Shown here one piece after another: positions 1 to 11,489 of a stretch of DNA of 64,000 bases. The stretch's first letter is position 1. Each line of letters opens with the position of its first letter. Origin of the DNA: Albugo candida (taxonomy: Eukaryota; Oomycota; Peronosporomycetes; Albuginales). The stretch is taken from NCBI GenBank assembly GCA_040437565.1, contig JBDOQK010000016.1:62001-126000 (forward strand). The letters are read 5' to 3'. The notes beneath the pieces were generated by a model. It searched no databases and was not told the DNA's origin. It was given only the letters and a program-made list of their open reading frames with translations. The translations under genes were made by a program, and so were the position numbers.

Positions 1-3000
1 GTGAATGACAAGAACGTCTTCTTCCTAACTCTTCGCCGTGGTACGACTTCTCTTTACCTTCCAGCTCCATTTTACTTTTCTGTTGCACGCTACCTTGAAA
101 TTGAGCCGAGACTTTCAACTTTTTGGATGGTCGTCCGATGTTTGCAATCTTCTCCGCACCGGGATTCCCGATCGTAGGTCGTGAGCGTTCTGAAGCTGTG
201 TTTCGATTACGCCGAATCGAATACGATTGCGAGGATTCCTTCGTATCTTCAGTGCCAGAGCGCAATCGATTACTAAACTTTGTCCGCGAGTATGGAACGT
301 CCTGGTGTTTGGCATTGGCTTTGGTGCCTTGTACATTCTCCCTTCCTCTCTTTTTTTTCTTGCTTGTACTTATCGGAAGAGGTAAATTGGCTTCTTTAGC
401 TAATGCTTCTGCCGCTTTATCGAATCCTTTAGTTGCCAAATGTTCCTGTATCAAACGTAATAATTCCAGTTGATCGTAGGTGATTTTTGTTTCAGCGACG
501 ATGTTTGCTTTTCCTATTTTGCGTACGGTTGGATCTGTGGCTTCTGTGATCACAGTCGTGGGCGCACGTTCCGTCACACATGAGATGAGGTCCAAAGCTG
601 CCTCTCGAAATCGTACATGCACGTCGGTGTTTTCTTCCAAAATAGGTTCGGAACGAATTAGATCCGATAATAATTGGCCCAGTTGCATTTTCTCCAATAT
701 TTGAGTGATGTGGCGATCACGAGCGAGCCCCAAAAGTGTACGTGTCGCGAGCAATCGAATAATATCGGCGTTCTTCACTGATCGTTTGTATCTCAACAGC
801 TGTATACAGACCTTGATCGCATTGTTTTCTCGCGCAATCCGGCGCACTGGACGCAGTATTTTATCATCTCGTGCGTACCCACAGCATGTGAAAGAATTTT
901 TATCGGCATTTGGTTGAGATTGTATGAGATTTTGCCTGTACAGATTTGAATCGCCCGCATCATTTCGTGTCGACCAAGAAGCCATTGTGTATTGTCTCAA
1001 ATCTTTATGGGGATGCTGCCAGCATTCTTCAGCGTGTGGCGGCGAAACACAGTTGCACAACACTCGTAATACATCGCGTACAAGATCAGAATCTCGAGGA
1101 TTTGTGCTCATCGCGATCTCTAGCAAGATGGAAATGCCCAGTTTTCGCGATGAATCCGTTGCGGAGGATGCTTTATTTGTTGGTATAACGGGATCAGCAA
1201 CTTCGTTCGATACTATACTGCTCGTTTCTTCTAAATCATCACGCCAGAAATTGTATGGTACGATAACTTCTGTTGTGCAGACTTCATTTGCCAATGATGG
1301 AACAACAAGTGTAAGGATACGAAGCGCTTCCAAACAGAACTGCGTGCGTTCCGCCATCCACCCACGAATAACACTACTTGGATCTTCTTCGTTCTGCTGT
1401 TCAAAATGCGTACTGATAATTGTGGACATGATACTTGCGACTTCCATCATGACCAAGATACCCCGCAGATGAATAAGTTTGGCAGCAGGGGACCATAATC
1501 CTCCGTTCACACCACCATGTGACCACCAAAGCATGTTTGGATTTTGTGAGGTAGGAATTGCAGTATTGTCATTCATCCCCGAAGGAATCGATACACTGAG
1601 GCGATATTTTTCGAAAAAAATGAGATTTTGCTCATGTATCTTGTCATCAATATCGATAGGTTTTGACGTTGAAAGCTTGGGCACACGCGCCGGAAGTCGC
1701 ACAGTTGCTGAGGGGGTCGTCAAAACGGAGGGATAGCCGCTTGTGATAGCGCCTGTGGCCTGAGAGGTCGACGTAGGTCCATTCAATTGGTGTTGTGACT
1801 CAGACAGCTTACGACGTAATCGATGTGTCAGTAGTGACAAATGTACTCTCAGGTACTGTCGCAAACAGAGACATGCATCATGTGATAACTGTCGTTGTGT
1901 CGATGATTTTTGCATTGTATTCCCGGTTCGAATGATATTCAGTAGCGTGTATAAACCATTATTCTTCTCGAAATACTCCATAATAGATTTGAATACGATT
2001 GATAATCCAAAGTACACAACAGCATTTTGTCTTGCACGATCATTTGGACTCGACAAAAGCTCAAATGCTAATTTGACAAGAGTCAAATCCCGATCAATCG
2101 CTATTATACGTTCCATTACAGCAGTCGAGGATGCAAATCCATGTAAGCACATCGACAAACTTCGATCTAATACAACAAACTGACCGTGCTCTTGCTGTAC
2201 TTGCATAGACGAAACCATCAATGGAATACCACCAACCTCCACCAATGTCAAAGCAAACTTTTTGTGTGCCAAAAAATGTGATGTAAGTTTCAAAGTATGT
2301 GATAATACACTCAGATTCTTGCTGTGTAAAAAAGTGATGATAGTGCCAACGATGTCCTCTTTCAACGCAGGAGCAAACAATTCCAGATACTCACCCATGC
2401 ACCCAAGACAGTCAAGAGTGTAGAGCAGTTCTAGCATGACCAGTCGTTTTACATCCTCTTCGTGGTGCTTTCCATTTGCCTTTATTGAGTGTGTATCGAG
2501 TGCCTCTGCATTCGACTCTGTATTCATTCTGTCAGATGCTCGAAAATCTGTGATATGAACTTCATTTGAGATCTCTTCTTCTGCTTCTTCGTGCATAGAA
2601 GTCCTTATATTACTCATGTCATTGCTTTCACTTGTCGTACGATCAGTTGCCACACTCAGTGCATTTTCGCGTTCTCTTTCTCCTGAATGTCTCCGCTTTG
2701 TACCAGCATGCTGAGAATACGAAGTGGAAGAAGGTTGGTTGCTTCCTGTATTGTGTCGTTTCTGTCGTGTATTTCCCCCCCTTGTATGTCGCTGAACATT
2801 CTCATGCATGTAGTCAAGTGCTTGTCGCCTTTCTTCCAATTTCGATGCATACAATCGCGCTCGTTTGAGAAAATCGATCGCGACTTCTCGATTCACAACT
2901 GTGTCCGCGATACTTCGATCTCTCAATGCGACCGACATAATTCCAGTCGCGTAACATCGCAAAGGTGGCTCTGACTCTGTAGCGTATTTGCACATTTTGT

Positions 3001-3676
3001 CCAATGCTTCCTCTTCGTATAACATGTTGGTGATAAAACGATGTGAGGACGGAACTAGAGCCAAAAGAACACGAGCCAAAGCTGCCCGAACGCGGTCTGT
3101 GAATCCATGATTTGAGTCTGCGTCAATCGAATGCACTAACCGATCTTCCAATACTCCGTAAAAGTCATCATTATCGTCTACGATACGAAACAGCATCCCG
3201 ATCGCGTGGTTCTCGCGCCGCATTAACGGCGTACGTTCCTTAGAAAAGTCAGACTCTGCTTGTTCTAGAAGTTCAGCAATCCTACCAGCATGAAAGACAC
3301 ATCAGTGAGCATTCATTCGTCACACTTGAGTGAGATCTGCGCTTGTGACTCACATATTCAATTTTGTTACGAGTTTCGATTCATTAGTGGCGTTAATCGG
3401 TACATCATCAACGATTGCAAGAACGTCTTGTATTAGGAGAAGCATATGTTGCTCTGCGGAATCGGAATCTTCTCTCCAGCTTTGATGAGACCTATTGCGA
3501 TCGGTGTTTTGTGCACCATTTTCATCCTCTACTGATTCCATTTCAGAATCAGATGATTGGTCAATGAGTCTTTCCATTGTGGAAGTACTAGTTTGTATGG
3601 ATTCCGATGAGTTTAGTTCAATTTGTGGATCAACCAGCGTCGTGTTCTCTGCTTGCGTTTCTTGCTCGTCTGCCAT
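1..3676 (-). CDS. DCAF1: DCAF1/VprBP-like CUL4 substrate receptor (3' end beyond window)
   Basis: Substrate-recognition subunit of CUL4-DDB1 ubiquitin ligases in other eukaryotes. Two exons, 3354-3676 and 1-3281, joined by a 72-nt GT-AG intron (3282-3353, GTGAGT donor); the frame stays open to the left edge, giving about 1,200 residues. The start is the ATG at 3676 (MADEQETQ); the frame is open further upstream but only with non-ATG codons. Seen: an acidic Ser-rich N-terminus, a long helical armadillo-like region with a DCAF1-like block (GFTDRVRAALARVLLAL), and near plus position 365-460 a LisH-like helix pair (LLRLIQEHLATKGFDKAAEA) followed by a basic low-complexity stretch. In the family a WD40 propeller with the DDB1-binding motif follows; here it would lie outside the window. 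The start faces METTL18 80 bp away. Identity is by remembered family pattern; fairly sure. Confidence 0.8.
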
Positions 3677-3756
3677 TCTTGAGAATCGCTCTTTTGAAGA
3701 ATACGGTATTTCTCGATTGGAATACTTTGTCGAAGAGCGGCTCCGATCTGATTGCA

Positions 3757-4060
3757 ATGCGCGCCTTTACTTTTGATTTCGACGTTGACGATGCGCCGTG
3801 TTCTCATAGCGACATTGAAGAAAAGGAAAAAGAGGAATCGTATCCATCAGTCCGAAATCTAGAAATTCATCAGGAGGAAAAAGGAGCTCGAGTTGAATGG
3901 ACTAGTGGAAGCTTTGACTATGCAGCAATTCCATTTTCATTAGTGCGCGTACCACAGTCTACTTCGTCGGCGGACACAGAGGAGCACTGTGTAGTCGATT
4001 CAAAATCGATACGTTTCCAAGTGGTGGATACCAGCGATCCAAAAGTCTTAGAAAAGGCAG
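3757..4060 (+). CDS. METTL18: METTL18 5' fragment, duplicate contig end
   Basis: The first 304 bases of the METTL18 coding sequence, identical to 6162-6465, cut off by the N-gap at 4061. It lacks the methyltransferase domain. It is best read as the overlapping end of a contig and not as a second gene; the complete copy starts at 6162. Confidence 0.85.
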
Positions 4061-4160
4061 NNNNNNNNNNNNNNNNNNNNNNNNNNNNNNNNNNNNNNNN
4101 NNNNNNNNNNNNNNNNNNNNNNNNNNNNNNNNNNNNNNNNNNNNNNNNNNNNNNNNNNNN
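4061..4160. other. Assembly gap (100 N)
   Basis: A run of exactly 100 N lying between the two copies of the 2,305-bp duplication. It is a placeholder gap, and the overlap of the flanks indicates its true size is negative. Confidence 0.97.
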
Positions 4161-6081
4161 TGGCCTGAGAGGTCGACGTAGGTCCATTCAATTGGTGTTG
4201 TGACTCAGACAGCTTACGACGTAATCGATGTGTCAGTAGTGACAAATGTACTCTCAGGTACTGTCGCAAACAGAGACATGCATCATGTGATAACTGTCGT
4301 TGTGTCGATGATTTTTGCATTGTATTCCCGGTTCGAATGATATTCAGTAGCGTGTATAAACCATTATTCTTCTCGAAATACTCCATAATAGATTTGAATA
4401 CGATTGATAATCCAAAGTACACAACAGCATTTTGTCTTGCACGATCATTTGGACTCGACAAAAGCTCAAATGCTAATTTGACAAGAGTCAAATCCCGATC
4501 AATCGCTATTATACGTTCCATTACAGCAGTCGAGGATGCAAATCCATGTAAGCACATCGACAAACTTCGATCTAATACAACAAACTGACCGTGCTCTTGC
4601 TGTACTTGCATAGACGAAACCATCAATGGAATACCACCAACCTCCACCAATGTCAAAGCAAACTTTTTGTGTGCCAAAAAATGTGATGTAAGTTTCAAAG
4701 TATGTGATAATACACTCAGATTCTTGCTGTGTAAAAAAGTGATGATAGTGCCAACGATGTCCTCTTTCAACGCAGGAGCAAACAATTCCAGATACTCACC
4801 CATGCACCCAAGACAGTCAAGAGTGTAGAGCAGTTCTAGCATGACCAGTCGTTTTACATCCTCTTCGTGGTGCTTTCCATTTGCCTTTATTGAGTGTGTA
4901 TCGAGTGCCTCTGCATTCGACTCTGTATTCATTCTGTCAGATGCTCGAAAATCTGTGATATGAACTTCATTTGAGATCTCTTCTTCTGCTTCTTCGTGCA
5001 TAGAAGTCCTTATATTACTCATGTCATTGCTTTCACTTGTCGTACGATCAGTTGCCACACTCAGTGCATTTTCGCGTTCTCTTTCTCCTGAATGTCTCCG
5101 CTTTGTACCAGCATGCTGAGAATACGAAGTGGAAGAAGGTTGGTTGCTTCCTGTATTGTGTCGTTTCTGTCGTGTATTTCCCCCCCTTGTATGTCGCTGA
5201 ACATTCTCATGCATGTAGTCAAGTGCTTGTCGCCTTTCTTCCAATTTCGATGCATACAATCGCGCTCGTTTGAGAAAATCGATCGCGACTTCTCGATTCA
5301 CAACTGTGTCCGCGATACTTCGATCTCTCAATGCGACCGACATAATTCCAGTCGCGTAACATCGCAAAGGTGGCTCTGACTCTGTAGCGTATTTGCACAT
5401 TTTGTCCAATGCTTCCTCTTCGTATAACATGTTGGTGATAAAACGATGTGAGGACGGAACTAGAGCCAAAAGAACACGAGCCAAAGCTGCCCGAACGCGG
5501 TCTGTGAATCCATGATTTGAGTCTGCGTCAATCGAATGCACTAACCGATCTTCCAATACTCCGTAAAAGTCATCATTATCGTCTACGATACGAAACAGCA
5601 TCCCGATCGCGTGGTTCTCGCGCCGCATTAACGGCGTACGTTCCTTAGAAAAGTCAGACTCTGCTTGTTCTAGAAGTTCAGCAATCCTACCAGCATGAAA
5701 GACACATCAGTGAGCATTCATTCGTCACACTTGAGTGAGATCTGCGCTTGTGACTCACATATTCAATTTTGTTACGAGTTTCGATTCATTAGTGGCGTTA
5801 ATCGGTACATCATCAACGATTGCAAGAACGTCTTGTATTAGGAGAAGCATATGTTGCTCTGCGGAATCGGAATCTTCTCTCCAGCTTTGATGAGACCTAT
5901 TGCGATCGGTGTTTTGTGCACCATTTTCATCCTCTACTGATTCCATTTCAGAATCAGATGATTGGTCAATGAGTCTTTCCATTGTGGAAGTACTAGTTTG
6001 TATGGATTCCGATGAGTTTAGTTCAATTTGTGGATCAACCAGCGTCGTGTTCTCTGCTTGCGTTTCTTGCTCGTCTGCCAT
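4161..6081 (-). CDS. DCAF1: DCAF1 5' part, duplicate contig end
   Basis: Second copy of the DCAF1 N-terminal half: exon 1 at 5759-6081, intron 5687-5758, exon 2 from 5686 down to the gap at 4161. It is identical to 1756-3676. The frame enters the N-run, so any automatic model ending here is artificially truncated; the true continuation is at 1755 and leftwards. Confidence 0.85.
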
Positions 6082-6161
6082 TCTTGAGAATCGCTCTTTT
6101 GAAGAATACGGTATTTCTCGATTGGAATACTTTGTCGAAGAGCGGCTCCGATCTGATTGCA

Positions 6162-7292
6162 ATGCGCGCCTTTACTTTTGATTTCGACGTTGACGATGCG
6201 CCGTGTTCTCATAGCGACATTGAAGAAAAGGAAAAAGAGGAATCGTATCCATCAGTCCGAAATCTAGAAATTCATCAGGAGGAAAAAGGAGCTCGAGTTG
6301 AATGGACTAGTGGAAGCTTTGACTATGCAGCAATTCCATTTTCATTAGTGCGCGTACCACAGTCTACTTCGTCGGCGGACACAGAGGAGCACTGTGTAGT
6401 CGATTCAAAATCGATACGTTTCCAAGTGGTGGATACCAGCGATCCAAAAGTCTTAGAAAAGGCAGAATCGATGCAAACGATCCTCATCTCATCAGATATC
6501 AAGTCCGGATTTTACGAAGGCAATCAATGATGACTTTATTAATATGAAGCACGAATATTGACCTGATCATGAACATAGGTGGATTCAAGATATGGGAATG
6601 CTCGCTGGATCTCGTCGCGTATTTGAATGAGATAGTCTCAAAAGGATACGTGATTCCATCTCACGTAATGGAGCTAGGATGTGGGCATGGGTTACCCGGG
6701 ATTTACGCTCTAAAGAATGGTGAACAAATAGCCTTAGCTCATCAGTATTCTCACACATCGAAATAAAATAGGAGCGGAACGTGTGACATTCACCGACTAC
6801 AATCGGGAAGTCTTGTCTTTGATCACTATTCCAAATTTAGTCAAAAACATGCATTTACCGATCGAGCAACTCAGGGATCGAGTATCTTTATATGCCGGAT
6901 CGTGGGAATCTGTCACAAAGTACATCCGGGACAATGAACAGCAATGTCGGACTCGCTATCAAGCTGATCTCATTCTGTCAGCTGAGACGTTATACACAGA
7001 AAATGTGACAAGTGACCTCTATCAGGTATAGAGCGCATCGATCGTTATTATTTGTCGCTGTAGACTAACATTATATTGCGTTAAGATGATCAAGCGTCAC
7101 TTGCAAGTCTCGAATCCAAAAGCGATTGCATTGGTCGCGTCGAAAAGGTATTACTTCGGAACTGGAGGAAGCGTAAAGCACTTTCTTGATCTGGTCAACA
7201 ACGATAACGCAAATTTGGAGGCTAAGGTTGTCTGGTGTGCGGACAATCATCGCTCCAACATACGTGAGATTGTTCGTGTCAAGGCAAAGTAA
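6162..7292 (+). CDS. METTL18: METTL18/Hpm1-like histidine N-methyltransferase
   Basis: SAM-dependent methyltransferase; in animals and yeast this family methylates a histidine of ribosomal protein uL3. Four exons: 6162-6519, 6579-6719, 6772-7025 and 7086-7292, 319 residues, phases consistent. Start ATG gives MRAFTFDFDVDD. Diagnostic blocks: GGFKIWECSLDL before motif I, ELGCGHGLPG (SAM-binding loop), TFTDYNREV, then SAETLY and SKRYYFGTGGSVKHF near the C-terminus, all in the METTL18 order. Intron 1 (6520-6578) has a GC-AG border (AAG|GCAATC); the others are GT-AG and 52-60 nt. Its start lies 80 bp from the divergent DCAF1 start, so the two probably share a promoter. Confidence 0.88.
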
Positions 7293-7569
7293 TCACCGCG
7301 ATGGGTGGGTATTAGTCAAATAAATTCCGAATTGTTCGGTTTTGGGGACTCGATATTCATAGATCAGCGTCGTGATCAACAAAAATATCCGAAGAGCAGA
7401 AATAGAATCCATCCAACAAGCTATCACTTCTTATGAGTAGTATGTTTTGACACAGTTATCCTTGCAGAACATTTTTTACCGTTGTTGTCAAACGAGTGAT
7501 CAGAACTTCATATTGTTTGGTAACCTATATGCAAAATACTGACATCGCATAAATCCCCCAAGTGTACCT

Positions 7570-10248
7570 ATGGCGCTGCATCAATGTCTTCCTATTGTTC
7601 GGGCTCCGTGTATTCACAACTCTCCACGACCAAGCACCCCACCGCGTCAAATTCAAAGTGATGAAAGTATATTTTACAACACATCAAAGGTGAAATCATC
7701 CATTCTGTGCATGCAAGATCTTTTAGTTGGCGTACGTCGCCACCTACGCGCCAGGTTTATCAAGCCAGATGAAATGGACAACGAAAGATTGAGTCTAATG
7801 GAAGCGTACAAAGTTGGTTGTGAACGTGCCTTTCGATTTTACACCAGAACCAATACAATATCACGCGAAGCATTTCATCACAAAACATGCAAGTTGGGGA
7901 TTCACGTAAATTTTCGCATAAGTGGTGAGCTTTTCGATCTACTGGACACAAATGTACTGGGTGAAATCGATATAGCATTGTTTACCCGAGGTCTGTTACC
8001 CTTCAACGAAATACAGTCGGATTATGGATTGCAGCTTCCTGCCAAAGCAGAAGTTGTGACTCGTTTTGATCAGGAGCACCGAATGAATCAGACACGATTG
8101 AAAAATTTATTCGAGAAAATGTCTGTGGCTGAAGTAGGACGCTTGCTGGCTACCAAGTTGGAGGCAAAAAGTATTGGATCTGCGGATCACTTTCGGCAAT
8201 CATTTCGTTTTTTCTCGACAACCGGGAAAATCAAATTTGAAGACTTCCGGACACGACTAGAGCAATTGCAAATATTCATTACCGGGTCAAAATGTCGCGA
8301 GTTATTTGAGCAATTTGATGCGAATCAAGATGGTGAGATTGACTTGACGGAATTTACAGATAAATTAATGGTGAGAGATGGATTTACAAAGGCAGAAGAT
8401 CATGGTCGGAACCGTAATACGCCAGCACCTGTTCCACCCTTTGCCACCGAAAATAGTGATTCGCTTACAATGGGCAGAGTATTGGACTTGCTGTATCAAA
8501 AGTTCGAACAGCACAGATCGAGTGAGAGCGATCTACATCGAAAAGCTTTTGTGCTCATTAGAAAGTCATCTGATATCACACAGTCCGATTTGATCAACTC
8601 TCTGCATCGGCTTGGATTGAGAGTATCGAGATTCGTATCAAAATCTCTTTTCGAGTACTTTGACTGTGATTATGCTGGAGTATTAGATCTGAACAAAGTG
8701 GTGGAAGGTATACGCAGACACGGAAAGTCTTCAGAGACGGCCTATGCAAGGTCACATACGAATCGTGTCGTCGGCAAAGAACGTTGCGAAATGGTGATGA
8801 AACACATGCAACGGTCATGGACGATGCAACAGATTGAGCAGATGCTTCGTGGGAAAATCGAGCAAAGAACTAGTAAATCGTCAGATTGCTTTCGTCAAGC
8901 CTTTCGGATATTCAAAAAAGTGAATGGTATCAAGCTGGAAGAATTTCACACATGTCTCCGATCGTGTGGTCTTACCCTCACATTCGAGCAGTCTGAAGAG
9001 CTTTTCAACAGGTACGACAAAAACAAAAGCGGAGACATTGATCTGAATGAATTTATACATGGCATACTTCCACCTGATTACACAGGCGACCAATGCTTCT
9101 TAGAAACTGAAGGATTAATTGAATCACCACGAACAGCGAGAAATGAAAATGTCGCTACTTTCGATGGCTCGCAGTACTGGAGCCTCGACGAGATTGAAGC
9201 CAAAATCCGAGACAAAGTAGAGCAAGCAACAAGAAAGAACTCGGACACATTTCGTCAAGCTTACAAATTTTTTGAGAAGACTCATGACATCACATTTCCC
9301 GAATTTCGTGATCGCTTGTTAGCGATGGGGTTCAAATTAACGGAGGCACAATATCAGGGTTTATTCAAACGCTACGATTTAAATAACAGTAACGATTTGG
9401 ATTTACAAGAGTTCTGTCTCGCTATCAAACCACCCGATTACAATGGGGAAGGTGATTACTGGGCTCACACAGATCAATATAGGAGTCATAAGCGGCAGCA
9501 ACAGCTCGACTACGTGAACCGAACAAAAAATGGACTTTTGGTTTTGCCAAAGTTCAAACAGAAGCGAAAATTTGCTCGTTTGAATCATGGTCAGATTACA
9601 TCTTCAGTTTTTGGGTTGAACAAATCGGTGGATAACCTCCAAAAGGAGCCTTTGTCCACACCAGCTACTTTAGTGTATCCCAAGACACTCGATAGTGAAA
9701 CCTTGAGTTCTGAAGTTAACGCTATACTGAGTCCGCGAACATTAAAAGCTGCTGCAGAGTTGAAGAATGCGAAGACTGAGAATGATTCCAAGCAGGTATA
9801 TCTATTATGCACTCCTCGTCGCCCTTCTCCTCCACCACGGCAGAATAATGGTGCACAAATCGACAGACCATCCTGTAGGATCCCAGGCACTATTACTTCG
9901 CAAGACTTACTGCCGAGCAAACCCCTGATCAATGAAGAAGAGCGTAGTAGTAAATTTATTGCACAAAACGCAATTGACCTTGGAGGCCAGCAGTACAAAG
10001 AAATAGCAAAGCTTCGATCTCATCACTTTTCAAAAAATGAAAGTGGACTTGATGTAAAAAGCAGGAACAGCGCTCTGCAGGTTGCGCAGCCGCAATCGTC
10101 TCTTGGGATCAGAATCAAGAGACCAGGGAAAATGCATGATCTCCCGAGAGCTAAATTTACCTCGCAGGCCAATCTTGCAATCTTGCAAAAACGTGTCTTG
10201 CAGGTTCGGAGAAAGCAACACGTAAGTGTCCTTACGAGTCAAAAATGA
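7570..10248 (+). CDS. Five-module EF-hand protein, EFCAB6-like
   Basis: Protein of 892 residues in one open frame from ATG 7570. It holds five similar modules of about 110-120 residues, each with a lead such as IEAKIRDKVEQ, a degenerate first EF-hand and then a calcium loop. Loops near residues 250 (DANQDGEIDLTE) and 482 (DKNKSGDIDLNE) are canonical; that near 602 (DLNNSNDLDLQE) has Asn for Gly; those near 125 and 365 have lost the position-12 Glu and are probably silent. The C-terminal third is low-complexity and basic. The architecture resembles EFCAB6-type ciliary proteins, so a flagellar role is an inference. A strong donor-like GTAAGT at 10222 leaves open a different spliced C-terminus. 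Confidence 0.85.
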   Translation: MALHQCLPIVRAPCIHNSPRPSTPPRQIQSDESIFYNTSKVKSSILCMQDLLVGVRRHLRARFIKPDEMDNERLSLMEAYKVGCERAFRFYTRTNTISREAFHHKTCKLGIHVNFRISGELFDLLDTNVLGEIDIALFTRGLLPFNEIQSDYGLQLPAKAEVVTRFDQEHRMNQTRLKNLFEKMSVAEVGRLLATKLEAKSIGSADHFRQSFRFFSTTGKIKFEDFRTRLEQLQIFITGSKCRELFEQFDANQDGEIDLTEFTDKLMVRDGFTKAEDHGRNRNTPAPVPPFATENSDSLTMGRVLDLLYQKFEQHRSSESDLHRKAFVLIRKSSDITQSDLINSLHRLGLRVSRFVSKSLFEYFDCDYAGVLDLNKVVEGIRRHGKSSETAYARSHTNRVVGKERCEMVMKHMQRSWTMQQIEQMLRGKIEQRTSKSSDCFRQAFRIFKKVNGIKLEEFHTCLRSCGLTLTFEQSEELFNRYDKNKSGDIDLNEFIHGILPPDYTGDQCFLETEGLIESPRTARNENVATFDGSQYWSLDEIEAKIRDKVEQATRKNSDTFRQAYKFFEKTHDITFPEFRDRLLAMGFKLTEAQYQGLFKRYDLNNSNDLDLQEFCLAIKPPDYNGEGDYWAHTDQYRSHKRQQQLDYVNRTKNGLLVLPKFKQKRKFARLNHGQITSSVFGLNKSVDNLQKEPLSTPATLVYPKTLDSETLSSEVNAILSPRTLKAAAELKNAKTENDSKQVYLLCTPRRPSPPPRQNNGAQIDRPSCRIPGTITSQDLLPSKPLINEEERSSKFIAQNAIDLGGQQYKEIAKLRSHHFSKNESGLDVKSRNSALQVAQPQSSLGIRIKRPGKMHDLPRAKFTSQANLAILQKRVLQVRRKQHVSVLTSQK

Positions 10249-10371
10249 GTGGCAGAGTAGACCGATAAAGGCACCTGGTAAAAGCAATTAATAAAGAAGC
10301 GCTTGCTGCCAGAATGTTGTGCACATGGTGTTGTGAGGCCCGCCCATATTTCTAAAAAAATTCAAATACAC

Positions 10372-10670
10372 ATGTGTACAGTGGTCATCATGCTGCTGAT
10401 AGCTAGGGCAGAATGCACCTTAGTCAACTTTACGTCTACCGAAACGTGCACACCTTCGAAACAAATCTGTCATCCCACGATACCTGCGTGTGGGAAGTAT
10501 CAGACGATGCAGTCACTTGCAGGTGAACTAGGGTCCTGATATTTCTCTCTTTTTAAGTTACGAACCAAGAAGAAAAGAGAAACGGACCCGCGATCACAAT
10601 CGCCAGCTTTCTCCTATCCTGCTAAAAATCTTTTTTTGCAGATAATTTCATGCAGAAAGTACAAGAATGA
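10372..10670 (+). CDS. Possible small secreted Cys-containing peptide
   Basis: The ATG at 10372 opens a 59-residue frame over two exons (10372-10522 and 10642-10670) across an intron with a pyrimidine-rich acceptor (tctttttttgcag). Without splicing the frame ends at 10539. It starts with a short hydrophobic segment (MCTVVIMLLIARAEC) like a signal peptide and carries Cys at several spaced positions. No family recognised. It could instead be 3' sequence of the EF-hand gene, whose possible splice donor lies 150 bp upstream in a compatible frame. Low confidence. Confidence 0.3.
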
Positions 10671-11084
10671 GCTAGTCGTTATCCAGACTGGCCCCCAGTC
10701 GTGCACAAGACATTTGACTCACCGTAGCCCGGCGCACGCTAACGACGAAGTTGGTGCTTTTCCGCAACGATGAATTTCTTCGACTTGAGCTGACGTGACA
10801 AGCCTAAATGATCAGATTTTTAAGCACGTTCCTTTCGATAGTCAGCGGCAAATATTGTTATAGTCTCATTTCGATACTGAAATCAGATTTGTTTCTTTCC
10901 CTTCATTGCGGTGGGAATAAGCTAATGACTACAGTCTGCACGGTTTCTTTGAAATTTTCAGATTCTCTCGAGTACGACATTTTGATTCATCAAACTATCT
11001 CCCGAGTTTATCACTTTGCAATTTACTTTGTACCAACGAGATCGAAAACACCAATTCGTATTGTTCCCAAATTTTGTAAGACTC
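10671..11084. other. Intergenic, no gene seen
   Basis: About 410 bp between the putative small peptide and the mucin-like gene. I see no convincing coding frame, RNA gene or repeat. It presumably holds the promoter of the gene at 11085. Confidence 0.5.
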
Positions 11085-11489
11085 ATGAAAGTATTCGGAT
11101 ACATCATCGCCGCTGTCGCAGTCACATTTGTGTCTGGACAAGAACCAACTGAAGCTCCTGCGTCAAACGATACGGCCAACTCGACGAATGCAAATGCACC
11201 ATCTGGAAATGCTGCTCCAGCTCCTGCCCCAGCTCCGGCCTCGTCAGCACCAGCACCAGCATCGGAGACTGCTAAAGATAGCCCCGAAGGGTCTCCAGCG
11301 GGGTCAGGCACTACCAGCCCAACTGAAGACGGTGAAGCCGAACCTGGCTCAGACTCGACCATGGATTCAACAGCAGCAACTAATTCAACGGATTCATCTG
11401 TTAAATCTGAGAGTTCTGGTGCCGCCACTTACAAGGTGATGGGAAGTGCTGTAGCCGGTGCTGCTATTCTCGCAGCCTACTTCCTTTGA
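11085..11489 (+). CDS. Mucin-like, probably GPI-anchored surface protein
   Basis: Protein of 134 residues. The ATG at 11085 gives a clear signal peptide (MKVFGYIIAAVAVTFVSGQ). The middle is Ala/Pro/Ser/Thr-rich with an AP-repeat run and many potential O-glycosylation sites plus a few N-x-S/T. The last 20 or so residues are small residues then a hydrophobic tail (AVAGAAILAAYFL), as in GPI-attachment signals. No catalytic domain. Such short wall or membrane mucins are common in oomycetes; the exact role is unknown. The frame is open upstream of 11085 but only with non-ATG starts. Confidence 0.75.
   Translation: MKVFGYIIAAVAVTFVSGQEPTEAPASNDTANSTNANAPSGNAAPAPAPAPASSAPAPASETAKDSPEGSPAGSGTTSPTEDGEAEPGSDSTMDSTAATNSTDSSVKSESSGAATYKVMGSAVAGAAILAAYFL

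Larger units (their letters stand above)
1756..6465. repeat. 2,305-bp perfect direct duplication flanking an N-gap (assembly overlap)
   Basis: Bases 1756-4060 recur at 4161-6465 with a constant offset of 2405 and no difference that I could see, introns and intergenic DNA included. The two copies are separated only by exactly 100 N. The left copy continues correctly into the rest of DCAF1 and the right copy continues correctly into the rest of METTL18, so collapsing them restores one normal head-to-head gene pair. Confidence 0.93.

Noticed and set aside
1-1736. Series of plus-strand open frames opposite the left part of DCAF1
   Set aside because: They are reverse-strand shadows; the minus frame carries the LisH and armadillo-like sequence without interruption.
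4161-6465. A true tandem gene duplication of DCAF1/METTL18
   Set aside because: Perfect identity including introns and intergenic DNA, with the junction exactly at a 100-N run, and the same pattern at the other two gaps, fits contig overlap far better.
9591-9998. 135-codon minus-strand frame inside the EF-hand gene
   Set aside because: Antisense to a well-supported coding frame, with no domain and no spacing that suggests its own gene.
10958-11428. 156-codon minus-strand Ala/Gly/Val-rich frame
   Set aside because: It is the antisense of the Ala/Pro/Ser-rich mucin-like gene, whose composition opens the opposite frame.
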